A stretch of 64,000 bases of DNA from Variovorax paradoxus (lineage in GTDB: Bacteria; Pseudomonadota; Gammaproteobacteria; Burkholderiales; Burkholderiaceae_C): NCBI RefSeq assembly GCF_029919115.1, contig NZ_CP123990.1:5668501-5732500 (forward strand), written 5' to 3'. Position 1 is the first letter of the stretch, and each line of letters opens with the position of its first letter. Position numbers and translations under genes: made by a program. Shown here piece after piece: positions 56,471 through 64,000 of this stretch. Under the pieces are notes generated by a model. The model was not told the DNA's origin and ran no database searches. It worked only from the letters and a program-made list of their open reading frames with translations.

Positions 56471-57673
56471 CTATACACGCTCATGGCTCAAGCTCTCGCG
56501 GCTCCGTGCCGTGCGTTGGCGTGCGTGCGTCCGCGCGGGGTGCGGGCCGCGATCCGGAAGGTGGATCGAGCGGCCTTGGGCCAGGGCCTCGGCCATCCGA
56601 TCGCGAATCAGCTGCATGAGGCGCTGCTGGGACGCTCGATCGCTGGTCACGCGCTCTGCGTACTGCTCAGCCAGCTTGAGAGTCGCCGCGGCCGTGGTCA
56701 GTTCCGGGTGCTGTTGCCGAGGTGCATCGGACAGCGATTTCCCCCCGCGAATGTGGATGGCGATCTGTTCCATCATGCGAAGGTGGTCGGACGTCTCAAT
56801 GCTCCACCGGGCACGCTGCGCGAGAATTTTCTTTTCGCCGACCAGTTCACCATCCGCATTGCGTGCCGCCACGCGGACGTTGACCGGACGGGTGCCGAGC
56901 GGCGCGAGAACCACCGGGTCGCCGATGCGAGGTTGCGATGCCGACTCTGCGAGCGCCCGCTCGAGGTCCGCACCCCAGATGGTGCGATCCCCGATCTCTG
57001 TGCGAACCGTCACGTAGAACGACATGCGCTGGGCCGGGTCGAATCGATACGGTGCGGCGGCGGCGGCCAAGAGAATCCCGCGGACAGGCGGTCTCGCCCC
57101 TGTGCGCTGGCGGGCTTGCGGTCCTGCGCCGAGCGGACGTTGGCCAGCATCTGGGTTGGCTTCGGCAAGCGCCGTGCCTTCGTGGACGGGCGCCGCGTCG
57201 CGGTCCCGCAATGTCTGTGTCGGACCCTGTACGGTTTCGTGCGACGGCAGCCAGCTTTTTCTCAGTGCACGCTGCACCTCGCGAATTTCAGCCGCAGTCG
57301 GCTCGTAGCCTTGTGACTCGATGCCTCGCAGCGCGGCTTCGCGCCACATGCCCTTGCGAAAGGAGTTGGTGCCCCTGAGTTCGACCACCCGCCAGCGGCG
57401 CGATTCGGCGATCGCTACGACGCTGTGCAGCACCTCGCGATTTTCGGTCTTCACGCGAAGCCGGTCACCGTCGTCGATGAAAGCGGGCGTGCGGTCGGGG
57501 AAGAAGTAGCGATTGCCGATGCGCAGGTAGTGGCGTTCGATGGCACTGGGCACCCGGGCGTGGTCGTGTCCCGCACGGGGCGCATCTCCCCGCACAGAGC
57601 CGACATCCTTCCGCGCGGCGGCGGTCACGGTGGCGTTCGGCGCTTGGTCTTCGGGAAGATGGTCTGCGGACAT
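56471..57673 (-). CDS. LPD7-domain conjugation protein
   Basis: 400 residues. The Large polyvalent protein-associated domain 7 is at about 45-140: RHYLRIGNRYFFPDRTPAFI, VVAIAESRRWRVVELRGTNS, FRKGMWREAALRGIESQGYE and PTAAEIREVQRAL. This domain is often fused to relaxases or carried next to them. The C-terminal half is alpha-helical and Arg/Gln-rich, possibly DNA- or protein-binding. AAAGGAG lies upstream of ATG 57673. It follows virD4 by 44 bp and probably ends the transfer operon; the relaxase gene itself is 3 kb away on the other strand. Confidence 0.82.
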   Translation of the reverse strand: MSADHLPEDQAPNATVTAAARKDVGSVRGDAPRAGHDHARVPSAIERHYLRIGNRYFFPDRTPAFIDDGDRLRVKTENREVLHSVVAIAESRRWRVVELRGTNSFRKGMWREAALRGIESQGYEPTAAEIREVQRALRKSWLPSHETVQGPTQTLRDRDAAPVHEGTALAEANPDAGQRPLGAGPQARQRTGARPPVRGILLAAAAAPYRFDPAQRMSFYVTVRTEIGDRTIWGADLERALAESASQPRIGDPVVLAPLGTRPVNVRVAARNADGELVGEKKILAQRARWSIETSDHLRMMEQIAIHIRGGKSLSDAPRQQHPELTTAAATLKLAEQYAERVTSDRASQQRLMQLIRDRMAEALAQGRSIHLPDRGPHPARTHARQRTARSRESLSHERV

Positions 57674-57717
57674 TGGCGGCTCCTTTGACGTGGGCTATCC
57701 GGGTTGCTCGTTTGCCA

Positions 57718-59673
57718 TCAGTCGAGGATTCGCGCCATGAACTCGTCGACGTGGCGCTTCATGTCCTCGTCGCTGAGCTTCTCGGTCGGAATCTCGACGT
57801 CGTCGAAGTCGAACGAAAAGTCGTCCAGCCTCAGGTCGCCATTCAGTACATCAGCGGCATTGGTCGCGGCCCGCCTGGTGGTCCGCGCGGAGCCGGCGTC
57901 CTCCGGCGTGGCGTTCGCGACCGATCCGGGCTCCGTTTCGGTTGCGCCCTCCCTGTCATCGGGCGCCGCGGCGGGCGCGGTGGCGACAGGGCGGCCGGAC
58001 TTGGCCACGCGCAGCTTCGGCACCGGCGGCGGCGGTAGCTCGCGTCGGGCGAAGAACCTGTCGCGAAAGTAGAGGATGCGATGCGCCAGCACCGGCCGCA
58101 GGCCTTCGTAGAACAGGATCATCCGCTCCGGCCCGAGCTCCTTGACCTCCTGGGGCAGCAGCAGGCGGCGCGGCTGTTCGCTGATGCTCACGGTCGGCTC
58201 CCTGCCCGCGCCGCCCCACATCGGACGGCTGACGTTCTTCTGGCGGACCGTGCAGGTGCCGAGCTCGCGCGAGATGGCCTCGGCGTCTTCGTACTCCTTG
58301 GGCGGGAACACGATGCGCGCGGCCAGCATCTTGCGAAGCGACTTCGCGCCCTCGACCCCGTATGTCTCGACCAGCTGCGAATGGGACTGGACGATGACCA
58401 CGGTGCGCACGTTGTAGCCGGGAAGGAAGGCCGTGGAGTCGGCGATCACCGGAATGCGCCCGAGCGCCGGAAATTCGTCGAGCATCAGGAGCACCTGGTG
58501 GCGAAGCTGCGGATTGCTTTCGGGCAGTTCGCGCGTCTGCAGGCCGATCGCCTGCTGGAAGAACAGGTTCAGGAGCGGCTGCAGCCGGGCGATGTTGTCG
58601 GGATTGATCTGCACATAGATCGACATCGGCCGCTTGCGCAGTTCCCTCAGGTCGAAATCGTTGGCCGAGGTGGCCGCATCGATCATCGGGTTGAGCCACA
58701 GATCCAGGCGGCTGGTGAAGGTCTTGCGGATGCTGGAGGCGGTGGTTGGCGCCAGGTCGATCACGTCGTAGAGGCTCTGCACTGCTTCCTGCGACAGGGG
58801 ATAGCCTGCGCGCTCGCAGGCGTCGATCACACGCTTCCAATGCTTCTGGAAGCCCTCGGCATCACTGGCCATGCCCTGGCGCAGGACCTCGCCCAGGGTG
58901 CGCGTGGCGCCCTTGGTTTCGAAGAGATAGAGGGCGATGCCCAGGAACAGGGATCGGGCCGAGGAGGTCCAGAAGGGGTCGCCGGCCTGCGGATCGGGAA
59001 AGAGCATCGTGCCGATGCGCTGCAGATCGTCGATGCAGCGGTACGGCGTCTCGGAGACATAGCCGAGCGGATTCCAGCGTGCCGAGCGCTCGCGCTCAGA
59101 CAAGGGATCGAACAGGTGCACCTCCTGCCCGTGGGCCGCTCGGAAGCCGGCTGTGCGCGTGAAGTTCTCGCCCTTGATGTCGCTGATGACGGCCGAGCCG
59201 GGCCAGTTCAGCAGGTTGGGGATGACCACACCGATGCCCTTGCCGCTGCGCGGCGGCGCCTCGAGCGCCACGCCCTGCTGGCCGGGAAGCACCAGGTAGC
59301 GATTGCCCAGGCGCCCGAGGATGATGCCGTGCTCATTCAGGAGGCCCGCTCGCGCGATCTCGCGGCGCCTCGCGAATCGGGCCTCGCCATGCAGCGGCCG
59401 GCGACGCGGCAGCATGGCGAAGCCGACCAGGCCGAGCATCAGGCCTTGGGATCCGGCCAGCGACGCAATGAGGACACGACGCACCTCCGGGCGCTCACCA
59501 TGGGCTTGCCAATACTCGTGAAGGGTCAGCAGCGTGGCGCGCTGGTGCGGCAGGTTCATCGCGATCAGGAACGCCTGGCCGGCGACGTACATGCCGACCA
59601 GCGCCGCCACCAGCAGCGCGACCGCGATCCTGAAGGGGCTAGGCAGGCCGTCAGATCCTGGCGCCAGGGTCAT
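57718..59673 (-). CDS. virD4: Type IV secretion coupling protein VirD4/TraG
   Basis: 651 residues. Two N-terminal membrane helices (about 15-38 and 64-88). Walker A is APPRSGKGIGVV (139-150), Walker B is QVLLMLDEFPALGRIP, and the region GRLGNRYLVLPGQQGVALEA precedes the P-loop as in TraG. The C-terminus (from about 570) is an acidic, disordered extension. It is the ATPase that docks the relaxosome onto the channel. ATG 59673 overlaps the end of virB11 by 23 bp. Confidence 0.95.
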   Translation of the reverse strand: MTLAPGSDGLPSPFRIAVALLVAALVGMYVAGQAFLIAMNLPHQRATLLTLHEYWQAHGERPEVRRVLIASLAGSQGLMLGLVGFAMLPRRRPLHGEARFARRREIARAGLLNEHGIILGRLGNRYLVLPGQQGVALEAPPRSGKGIGVVIPNLLNWPGSAVISDIKGENFTRTAGFRAAHGQEVHLFDPLSERERSARWNPLGYVSETPYRCIDDLQRIGTMLFPDPQAGDPFWTSSARSLFLGIALYLFETKGATRTLGEVLRQGMASDAEGFQKHWKRVIDACERAGYPLSQEAVQSLYDVIDLAPTTASSIRKTFTSRLDLWLNPMIDAATSANDFDLRELRKRPMSIYVQINPDNIARLQPLLNLFFQQAIGLQTRELPESNPQLRHQVLLMLDEFPALGRIPVIADSTAFLPGYNVRTVVIVQSHSQLVETYGVEGAKSLRKMLAARIVFPPKEYEDAEAISRELGTCTVRQKNVSRPMWGGAGREPTVSISEQPRRLLLPQEVKELGPERMILFYEGLRPVLAHRILYFRDRFFARRELPPPPVPKLRVAKSGRPVATAPAAAPDDREGATETEPGSVANATPEDAGSARTTRRAATNAADVLNGDLRLDDFSFDFDDVEIPTEKLSDEDMKRHVDEFMARILD

Positions 59674-60778
59674 ACCAGATCTCCCGCACAATGCGCCGCA
59701 GCACGCCGTCCCTGCGCTCTCGCGCGCACTGCACAACGATGTCCACGCTCATCTGGGCTAGCTCCACGCCATCGCGCGTGGTCATGCCATGGCCCGCCTG
59801 ACTGCGCTTCATCAGCTGCGCCAGGGCCACGAAGGCCATTTCCGCGCTGTCCGCGTGCACACTGGTGATTGAGCCGGGGTGGCCGGTGTTGACGGACACC
59901 AGATAGTCGTAGACCTCTTCACCGGTGCGAAGCTCGGACACGAACACCCGGTCGGGGCGTTGACGCTTGGCACCGGCCAGCAGCTGGCCGGGCGTGACCT
60001 CGGCCTGCCCCTGGGCGCCTTGCGAATAGAAGAGCCTCACGTGGTTGGGCTGGTTGCGCAGCGACAGCTCCTTCACATCCTCGATCGTGATCAGGCGGTC
60101 CTCGGATGGCACCTCGAGGATCAACGCCTTGGCGACCGTGGTCTTTCCCGAGCCGGTGGCGCCGGACAGAAGGATGTTCTTGCGAAGCTGGACGGCGCGC
60201 CGAAGGAAGGGCACGAACCGTCGGCGCGCGAGAAGGCCCGCCAGTTCACGGTCTTCGGGCGCCAAGGTGGCCTGTTCAGCTTGCCCCGCCGGCGCACTGC
60301 GCGTCGTCTCGAAGATCTGCAAACTCTCCAGCTCTTCGAGCGTCCAGAGCATGTTCGAGGGACGCCGGATCGTGATCGAGACGGTCCGGTCCAGCGTCGC
60401 GGGCGGTAGCACGATCTGGATTCTTTCACCGCCCGGAAGAGTGGCGGACAGGAGCGGCTCGTTGGCCGAGATTCGCTGCCGCGTGAAGTTGGCCACGAGC
60501 TTGGCGATGGACATGCACCAGTCGAAGCTCGCAAACGGCAATGCCTCGTGCGCCCAGCCAGACTGCCGTTCCACGAAGGCTGCACCCGGTTCGTTGATGC
60601 AGATCTCGGTCACCGCTGGGTCGTCCAGCAGGCGGCCCAGCGGGCCCAGAAAGAGAGCAAGCGACGATGGTGGCTCGGCGGGGGGCGCCTCGGGCGCGTG
60701 CGCTCGCACCGGCTGTTGGCCGCCGGCGTTGGCGCCGGCCTCGCACTCAAGGGTTGGCCGGTTCGGTTCGAAGCGCAT
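59651..60778 (-). CDS. virB11: T4SS traffic ATPase VirB11
   Basis: 375 residues. The N-terminal domain (to about 160) includes PAVTEICINEPGAAFVERQS. Walker A is LLSGATGSGKTTVAKAL, the Asp box is ITIEDVKELSL, Walker B is DRVFVSELRTGEE and the His box is GHPGSITSVHADS. A hexameric secretion ATPase at the inner membrane that switches VirB4/VirD4 between pilus assembly and transfer. Its start at 60778 overlaps the virB10 end by 32 bp. Confidence 0.95.
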   Translation of the reverse strand: MRFEPNRPTLECEAGANAGGQQPVRAHAPEAPPAEPPSSLALFLGPLGRLLDDPAVTEICINEPGAAFVERQSGWAHEALPFASFDWCMSIAKLVANFTRQRISANEPLLSATLPGGERIQIVLPPATLDRTVSITIRRPSNMLWTLEELESLQIFETTRSAPAGQAEQATLAPEDRELAGLLARRRFVPFLRRAVQLRKNILLSGATGSGKTTVAKALILEVPSEDRLITIEDVKELSLRNQPNHVRLFYSQGAQGQAEVTPGQLLAGAKRQRPDRVFVSELRTGEEVYDYLVSVNTGHPGSITSVHADSAEMAFVALAQLMKRSQAGHGMTTRDGVELAQMSVDIVVQCARERRDGVLRRIVREIWYDPGARI

Positions 60779-62084
60779 AGACGCTCCTGAAATCCACGTC
60801 GCGGGCGACCAGGATCTGGATCCGCTCACCCTGGTTCTTGATGACGGTCGGCGGAATCGAAACGGTGCTGCGCAGGACCTCCGTGATGACGTCGCGGCTA
60901 CCCTGCGGGCCTAGCACCACGCCACCACCGCTGCCGACAGCGGTGCCGCTTTGCTGACGGGCGGCGATCGTCTGCATCGTGCCGTCGATCACGGAAATCA
61001 GGACCGCGGCACCGAAGCGATCCCAGAAATGGGTGTCGACAAAGCCGGGGAGGCCGCTGCGCCCCAACTCGTCGGTGCCCGGGGAGGCCAGCTGGACCAC
61101 GACGCCCGTGGGCGTGCGTGCTTCGTTCCAGACGATGAAGACACGGCCCTGTCCCTGTCGCGGCGTTCCACGCTGCTCGCCGACGTACTTGGTACCGCGC
61201 TCCAGCAGCACAACCTTGCCGTCTGCCCCATAGACGTCGCTGGCGCCGATGCAGGTGGTCATGCCTTCGTAGGTGGAATCAACAGCGGTTTCCAGCGTGC
61301 AATCGATGAACGCGCCCTTCGGCAAAAGCATGCGCTGTGTCGGCAGGATCTGGGCGACGACCGCTGGAGTTGGCGTCGGGCGGAGGCTGGCGGAAAGCGG
61401 GCTGCCGCCGAGTGTCGTCGGAATGGCAGGGGGCGATTGCAGCGCATCCATCAGCTGGGCCATGCTTGGCACGCTCCCGGCGCGAGGGATTGCTGGATCC
61501 GCGAAGGCATGCGGCGAGGCGGGGCCGCCGGGCTGAGTGGCCTGGGCGCGCCGAAGCACGGGGGTGCCCAGCTGCCGTTCCAGTGCGATCTGCTCCGGTG
61601 TCTTCTGTGCCGGGGCACCGTTGGGGCCATTCGCCGGTGGCGGCGGGGAGGGCGGGACGGCGCCTGCTGCCGCTTCCGGCGCTGCTGCCCTCGGCGGATC
61701 GATGCGGCCGAGCGGCGGAACCTTCATCTCGCCGCCGGCGCGTGCAGCCGCCGCCTTTCTCGCGTTCTCTTCGGCCTCCCGGGTCTTGGCATATTGGGTG
61801 TTGTAGTACCAGAACAGGAATCCCGCGCCCAGCAAGATGATTGCGGCCAGCGCCAGAAACCCGCTGATGCGCGACTGGACGGATCGCTCACGGTTGACCG
61901 ATGGGATGCCGCGCTCGCCCTCGATCGTCGGGCGCGCGTCGGCTGCCATGGACGCCTTGTCCTCCGAAGCTGCGGGTCGCCGCGCCGACAGGATCTCTCC
62001 GGTGCCCGGATCGATCTCCGTCGCTTCGACGCGTTCCTGGGCACCAGTCCGGGACGGGCGGTGGGTCTCGCCTATCCAGCTCAT
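60747..62084 (-). CDS. virB10: T4SS core component VirB10
   Basis: 445 residues. A cytoplasmic lead is followed by one membrane helix (about 75-93, FLALAAIILLGAGFLFWYYN), a Pro/Ala-rich periplasmic linker and the C-terminal TrbI/VirB10 domain (LLPKGAFIDCTLETAVDSTY, VLLERGTKYVGEQ, GRSGLPGFVDTHFWDRFGAA). It spans the envelope as energy sensor and outer-membrane pore with VirB9/VirB7. ATGA overlap with virB9. Confidence 0.95.
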   Translation of the reverse strand: MSWIGETHRPSRTGAQERVEATEIDPGTGEILSARRPAASEDKASMAADARPTIEGERGIPSVNRERSVQSRISGFLALAAIILLGAGFLFWYYNTQYAKTREAEENARKAAAARAGGEMKVPPLGRIDPPRAAAPEAAAGAVPPSPPPPANGPNGAPAQKTPEQIALERQLGTPVLRRAQATQPGGPASPHAFADPAIPRAGSVPSMAQLMDALQSPPAIPTTLGGSPLSASLRPTPTPAVVAQILPTQRMLLPKGAFIDCTLETAVDSTYEGMTTCIGASDVYGADGKVVLLERGTKYVGEQRGTPRQGQGRVFIVWNEARTPTGVVVQLASPGTDELGRSGLPGFVDTHFWDRFGAAVLISVIDGTMQTIAARQQSGTAVGSGGGVVLGPQGSRDVITEVLRSTVSIPPTVIKNQGERIQILVARDVDFRSVYALRTEPANP

Positions 62085-62923
62085 GGTCCATCCCCCGCAG
62101 TGATGCGCCGCACGCCCGTTGCGCTGGTGTTGGTGGAGGTTCGCGCGCCGCCGCCGACGAAGGACCGGTTGACCACGCAGCCGACCAGACCACCGCGCCG
62201 AAGCACGAAGCGGTGCGCCACGCGGTGGATCACCACCTCGTCCGCTTCGACGTTGAAGTTCAACAGCGATTCAGACCCGTCGTCGTTCTGGACGAACATC
62301 GCCGGAAACTCGGAGCGCGCATGAAAACGCAGGCGCGTTTGCACACCGTCGTCATGGGCACTCACGGGCCTGAGCGAATCGCTCCCGCAGAACCAGTAGT
62401 TGGAATTGCGTGGCCGATCGGCCGCCCCTTGGCTCATGCGCGCATGGGCGCGGCGTTGTTCCTCAGTCGCGGCCGCCTCCCGTGCCTCATCCTCCGGGTA
62501 CCTGAACCGTATCGAATACACCATGCGTCTGGTGGCAGCGCCTACCGGCGCGACGGAGGAGACGGTGTAGTCGAAATGGTAGGCACGCCGGTTCGTGAGG
62601 ACCGTGAAGTTGGTCGCGGCGCGCGCTTCCTTGGGCTTGATGAAGAAGTGGTTGCGCTCGGCCCCGATGTCGAAGGCGCCGTTGTCGCCGGCGCCGAGGT
62701 TCACGAACTCCTCGCCTTCGGCAAATTGCAGATGGATCTGGTAGCCCACGAATCCTTGCAAGCTGATGACGTCCTCCGGGTGGTAGGCAACCACCCGGAC
62801 CCGGGCATCGACCTTGCCGACAGCAGGCACGGTGGCGCTTCGGCCGTACGGTGCAGCGAGCGCGAGACTCGCTGCCAGGCCGATTGCCAATAGAGATTGA
62901 CCGAGCACGCGGCGGGAGGTCAT
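62081..62923 (-). CDS. virB9: T4SS core component VirB9
   Basis: 280 residues. The signal peptide is LLAIGLAASLALAAPYGRSA. The N-terminal domain has VDARVRVVAYHPEDVISLQG and HLQFAEGEEFVNLGAGD; the C-terminal CagX/VirB9 domain (NSNYWFCGSDSLRPVSAHDD, TRLRFHARSEFPAMFV, RRGGLVGCVVNRSF) binds VirB7 and forms the outer-membrane ring. Start ATG 62923, ATGA overlap with virB8. Confidence 0.94.
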   Translation of the reverse strand: MTSRRVLGQSLLAIGLAASLALAAPYGRSATVPAVGKVDARVRVVAYHPEDVISLQGFVGYQIHLQFAEGEEFVNLGAGDNGAFDIGAERNHFFIKPKEARAATNFTVLTNRRAYHFDYTVSSVAPVGAATRRMVYSIRFRYPEDEAREAAATEEQRRAHARMSQGAADRPRNSNYWFCGSDSLRPVSAHDDGVQTRLRFHARSEFPAMFVQNDDGSESLLNFNVEADEVVIHRVAHRFVLRRGGLVGCVVNRSFVGGGARTSTNTSATGVRRITAGDGP

Positions 62924-63642
62924 CGCACATCCTGGCTGCCGGGTGCAGCGCCAGCGGGGGCGACCTCGGGCTCGCGGCGATATTCGACGACGCGAAAGCC
63001 CAGGGGGTTGAGCGAACGAGTTTTGTGGTCCGTGGATGGCGGAACATAGGCGAACTCGATTGTGGAAACCCAGTGGCTGGTCTGCTCCACCCCGGTGCCG
63101 CCTGCACGCGTCGCGCGGGTGAAGCGGACTTGGGCCAGCTTGTCCTTCCCGCTCTCCAGCTTGAGGAAGGTGACCGACCGCACCTGCGCGCGGATGGAAG
63201 TGCCGTCCTTGTAGACATTCAGAGGGGAGGCCGGGTTGTCCGTGGCCCACAGGGCTGCCCACTCCTGGTTGAGACGAGGCGAGTTCTGCGAGGCAACCAG
63301 CTCGTAGTCCGCTTCCGCGGTGCCGTAGAAATAGCGCTCGCGCGCGATCACGTAGTTCTGGAGCAGGTTGCGTGTCACGACCTGCTCGATGTCGGTCGTG
63401 CCTTCGTATGTGGGAACGATGTCGACGATTCCGCTGCTGCCGTCGACCCGGATGAGAACGGGTACCGGCTGTTTCAGTGGAGTGAGCCCACTGACGGCAG
63501 CGACGGCAAGCACTGCGATCAGTGTCGCGGCCACGGCCACGGTCCAAGCGATCCTGGTTGATCGCTCCGCCCGGCGCGCGCGGTCCAGTTCCCAGCTCCG
63601 TGCCTCCAGCAGGTAGTTTTCAGGGGTGGCGTTCTGGCGCAT
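62920..63642 (-). CDS. virB8: T4SS assembly factor VirB8
   Basis: 240 residues: an N-terminal cytoplasmic segment (NYLLEARSWELDRARRAERS), one membrane helix (about 32-52, AWTVAVAATLIAVLAVAAVS) and the NTF2-like periplasmic domain (LLQNYVIARERYFYGTAEAD, LNVYKDGTSIRAQVRSVTFL). It nucleates the channel. ATG 63642 overlaps the virB7 gene by 23 bp in a different frame. Confidence 0.93.
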   Translation of the reverse strand: MRQNATPENYLLEARSWELDRARRAERSTRIAWTVAVAATLIAVLAVAAVSGLTPLKQPVPVLIRVDGSSGIVDIVPTYEGTTDIEQVVTRNLLQNYVIARERYFYGTAEADYELVASQNSPRLNQEWAALWATDNPASPLNVYKDGTSIRAQVRSVTFLKLESGKDKLAQVRFTRATRAGGTGVEQTSHWVSTIEFAYVPPSTDHKTRSLNPLGFRVVEYRREPEVAPAGAAPGSQDVR

Positions 63643-63781
63643 CGACCGCTCCCGGTGAGGAAACATCGCTCGAGATGTTGATCGGTGTGAGGGGCCCTTC
63701 GCAGTCCGGCGGCATGGGCGGGCGAGTGCCGCATGCAACAAGAAGAAGGGCAAGCAGAGAAAGGATGATCGAAGGCTTCAT
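63620..63781 (-). CDS. virB7: VirB7-like lipoprotein
   Basis: 53 residues: MKPSIILSLLALLLVACGTR, a lipoprotein signal with lipobox LVAC (Cys17), then a short Pro-rich tail with one further Cys27 (MPPDCEGPLTP) suitable for a disulfide to VirB9. Size, position between virB6 and virB8, and lipobox identify it as the VirB7 outer-membrane-ring lipoprotein. Confidence 0.85.
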   Translation of the reverse strand: MKPSIILSLLALLLVACGTRPPMPPDCEGPLTPINISSDVSSPGAVDAPERHP

Positions 63782-63796
63782 CTGCACACTCCAGCG

Positions 63797-64000
63797 CTAC
63801 CGATTGCGCGAGAAGCTCGGCATGACCTGCTCTCTGGAAAGCACAGTGCCGCCGCGGCGCGCAGCGCCGACACTTGCAATTGAGGCCACACCCGCGCCGA
63901 TGCGATGGCCCGCGAGCCGGCGGAACGAGTCCCACCGACTGCCTGGCTCTCGCCGCAGGCCGTCCAGTGCGCCGCGGCCGAACTCGTAGCTGGTGCGCTT
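63797..64000 (-). CDS. virB6: VirB6-like inner-membrane protein, partial
   Basis: The last 67 codons of a gene that continues beyond the window (KRTSYEFGRGALDGLRREPG ... REQVMPSFSRNR). Only the cytoplasmic tail is visible, without hydrophobic segments, so the name rests on position directly before virB7-virB8 in the canonical order. Confidence 0.6.
   Translation of the reverse strand, partial: KRTSYEFGRGALDGLRREPGSRWDSFRRLAGHRIGAGVASIASVGAARRGGTVLSREQVMPSFSRNR

Overview
The window is high-G+C DNA with gene families typical of Burkholderiales. The glycerol ABC-transport operon, the Comamonadaceae-style repeats and the Rep_3/ParA/ParB locus fit a Variovorax-like member of the Comamonadaceae. 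The genus is an inference from gene content and codon character, not from a marker gene.

Layout. (1) 1-9.4 kb is core metabolism: a partial flavodoxin-like gene, then a complete glycerol uptake and oxidation operon on the minus strand (glpD-glpS-glpT-glpP-glpQ-glpU-glpV, ending in a clear terminator) with a divergent DeoR-family repressor, glpR. (2) 9.4-10.0 kb is a scar: a large inverted repeat fused to the 3' end of a histidine-kinase gene. (3) 10.3-20.7 kb is a replication and maintenance block: family-B DNA polymerase II, a two-gene tyrosine-recombinase unit, parB and parA with seven copies of a 19-bp palindrome (probable parS), an iteron array and a Rep_3 initiator. This is a complete origin of a plasmid, megaplasmid or chromid. 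(4) 21.2-23.4 kb is a three-gene operon combining a Bug-type solute receptor, a chorismate mutase and a prephenate-dehydratase-like protein. (5) 23.6-29 kb is accessory DNA: a truncated gene, two toxin-antitoxin systems (ParE/RHH and AbiE), IS21 and RepB-C remnants, small hypothetical genes and a LexA box. (6) 29.2-34.3 kb is a 1680-residue autotransporter. (7) 34.4-41.1 kb is a tRNA-Phe-type island end: an att-like tRNA 3' fragment, a P4-type integrase, a (frameshifted) HTH gene and a 1524-residue nuclease-NTPase of STAND/Avs-like architecture. That last gene is the best candidate for a new defence system. (8) 41.4-52.5 kb is an IS-scarred region with two phospholipase-D/cardiolipin-synthase genes, two XRE regulators and a two-gene restriction-modification system. 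(9) 52.5-64 kb is a conjugation region: oriT with an IncP-like nic motif, mobC, relaxase, traX, an LPD7-domain gene, virD4 and virB11-virB6 (running off the end).

How it fits together. Replication (repA, iterons), segregation (ParABS), addiction modules (ParE, AbiE), defence (STAND NTPase, R-M) and transfer (oriT, relaxase, VirB/VirD4) form a conjugative replicon. The glycerol operon at the left end is chromosome-like. Either this is a secondary replicon that carries the operon, or a conjugative plasmid has integrated next to it, with the broken kinase gene at 9.6-10.0 kb as one possible junction. The sequence alone cannot separate these two readings.
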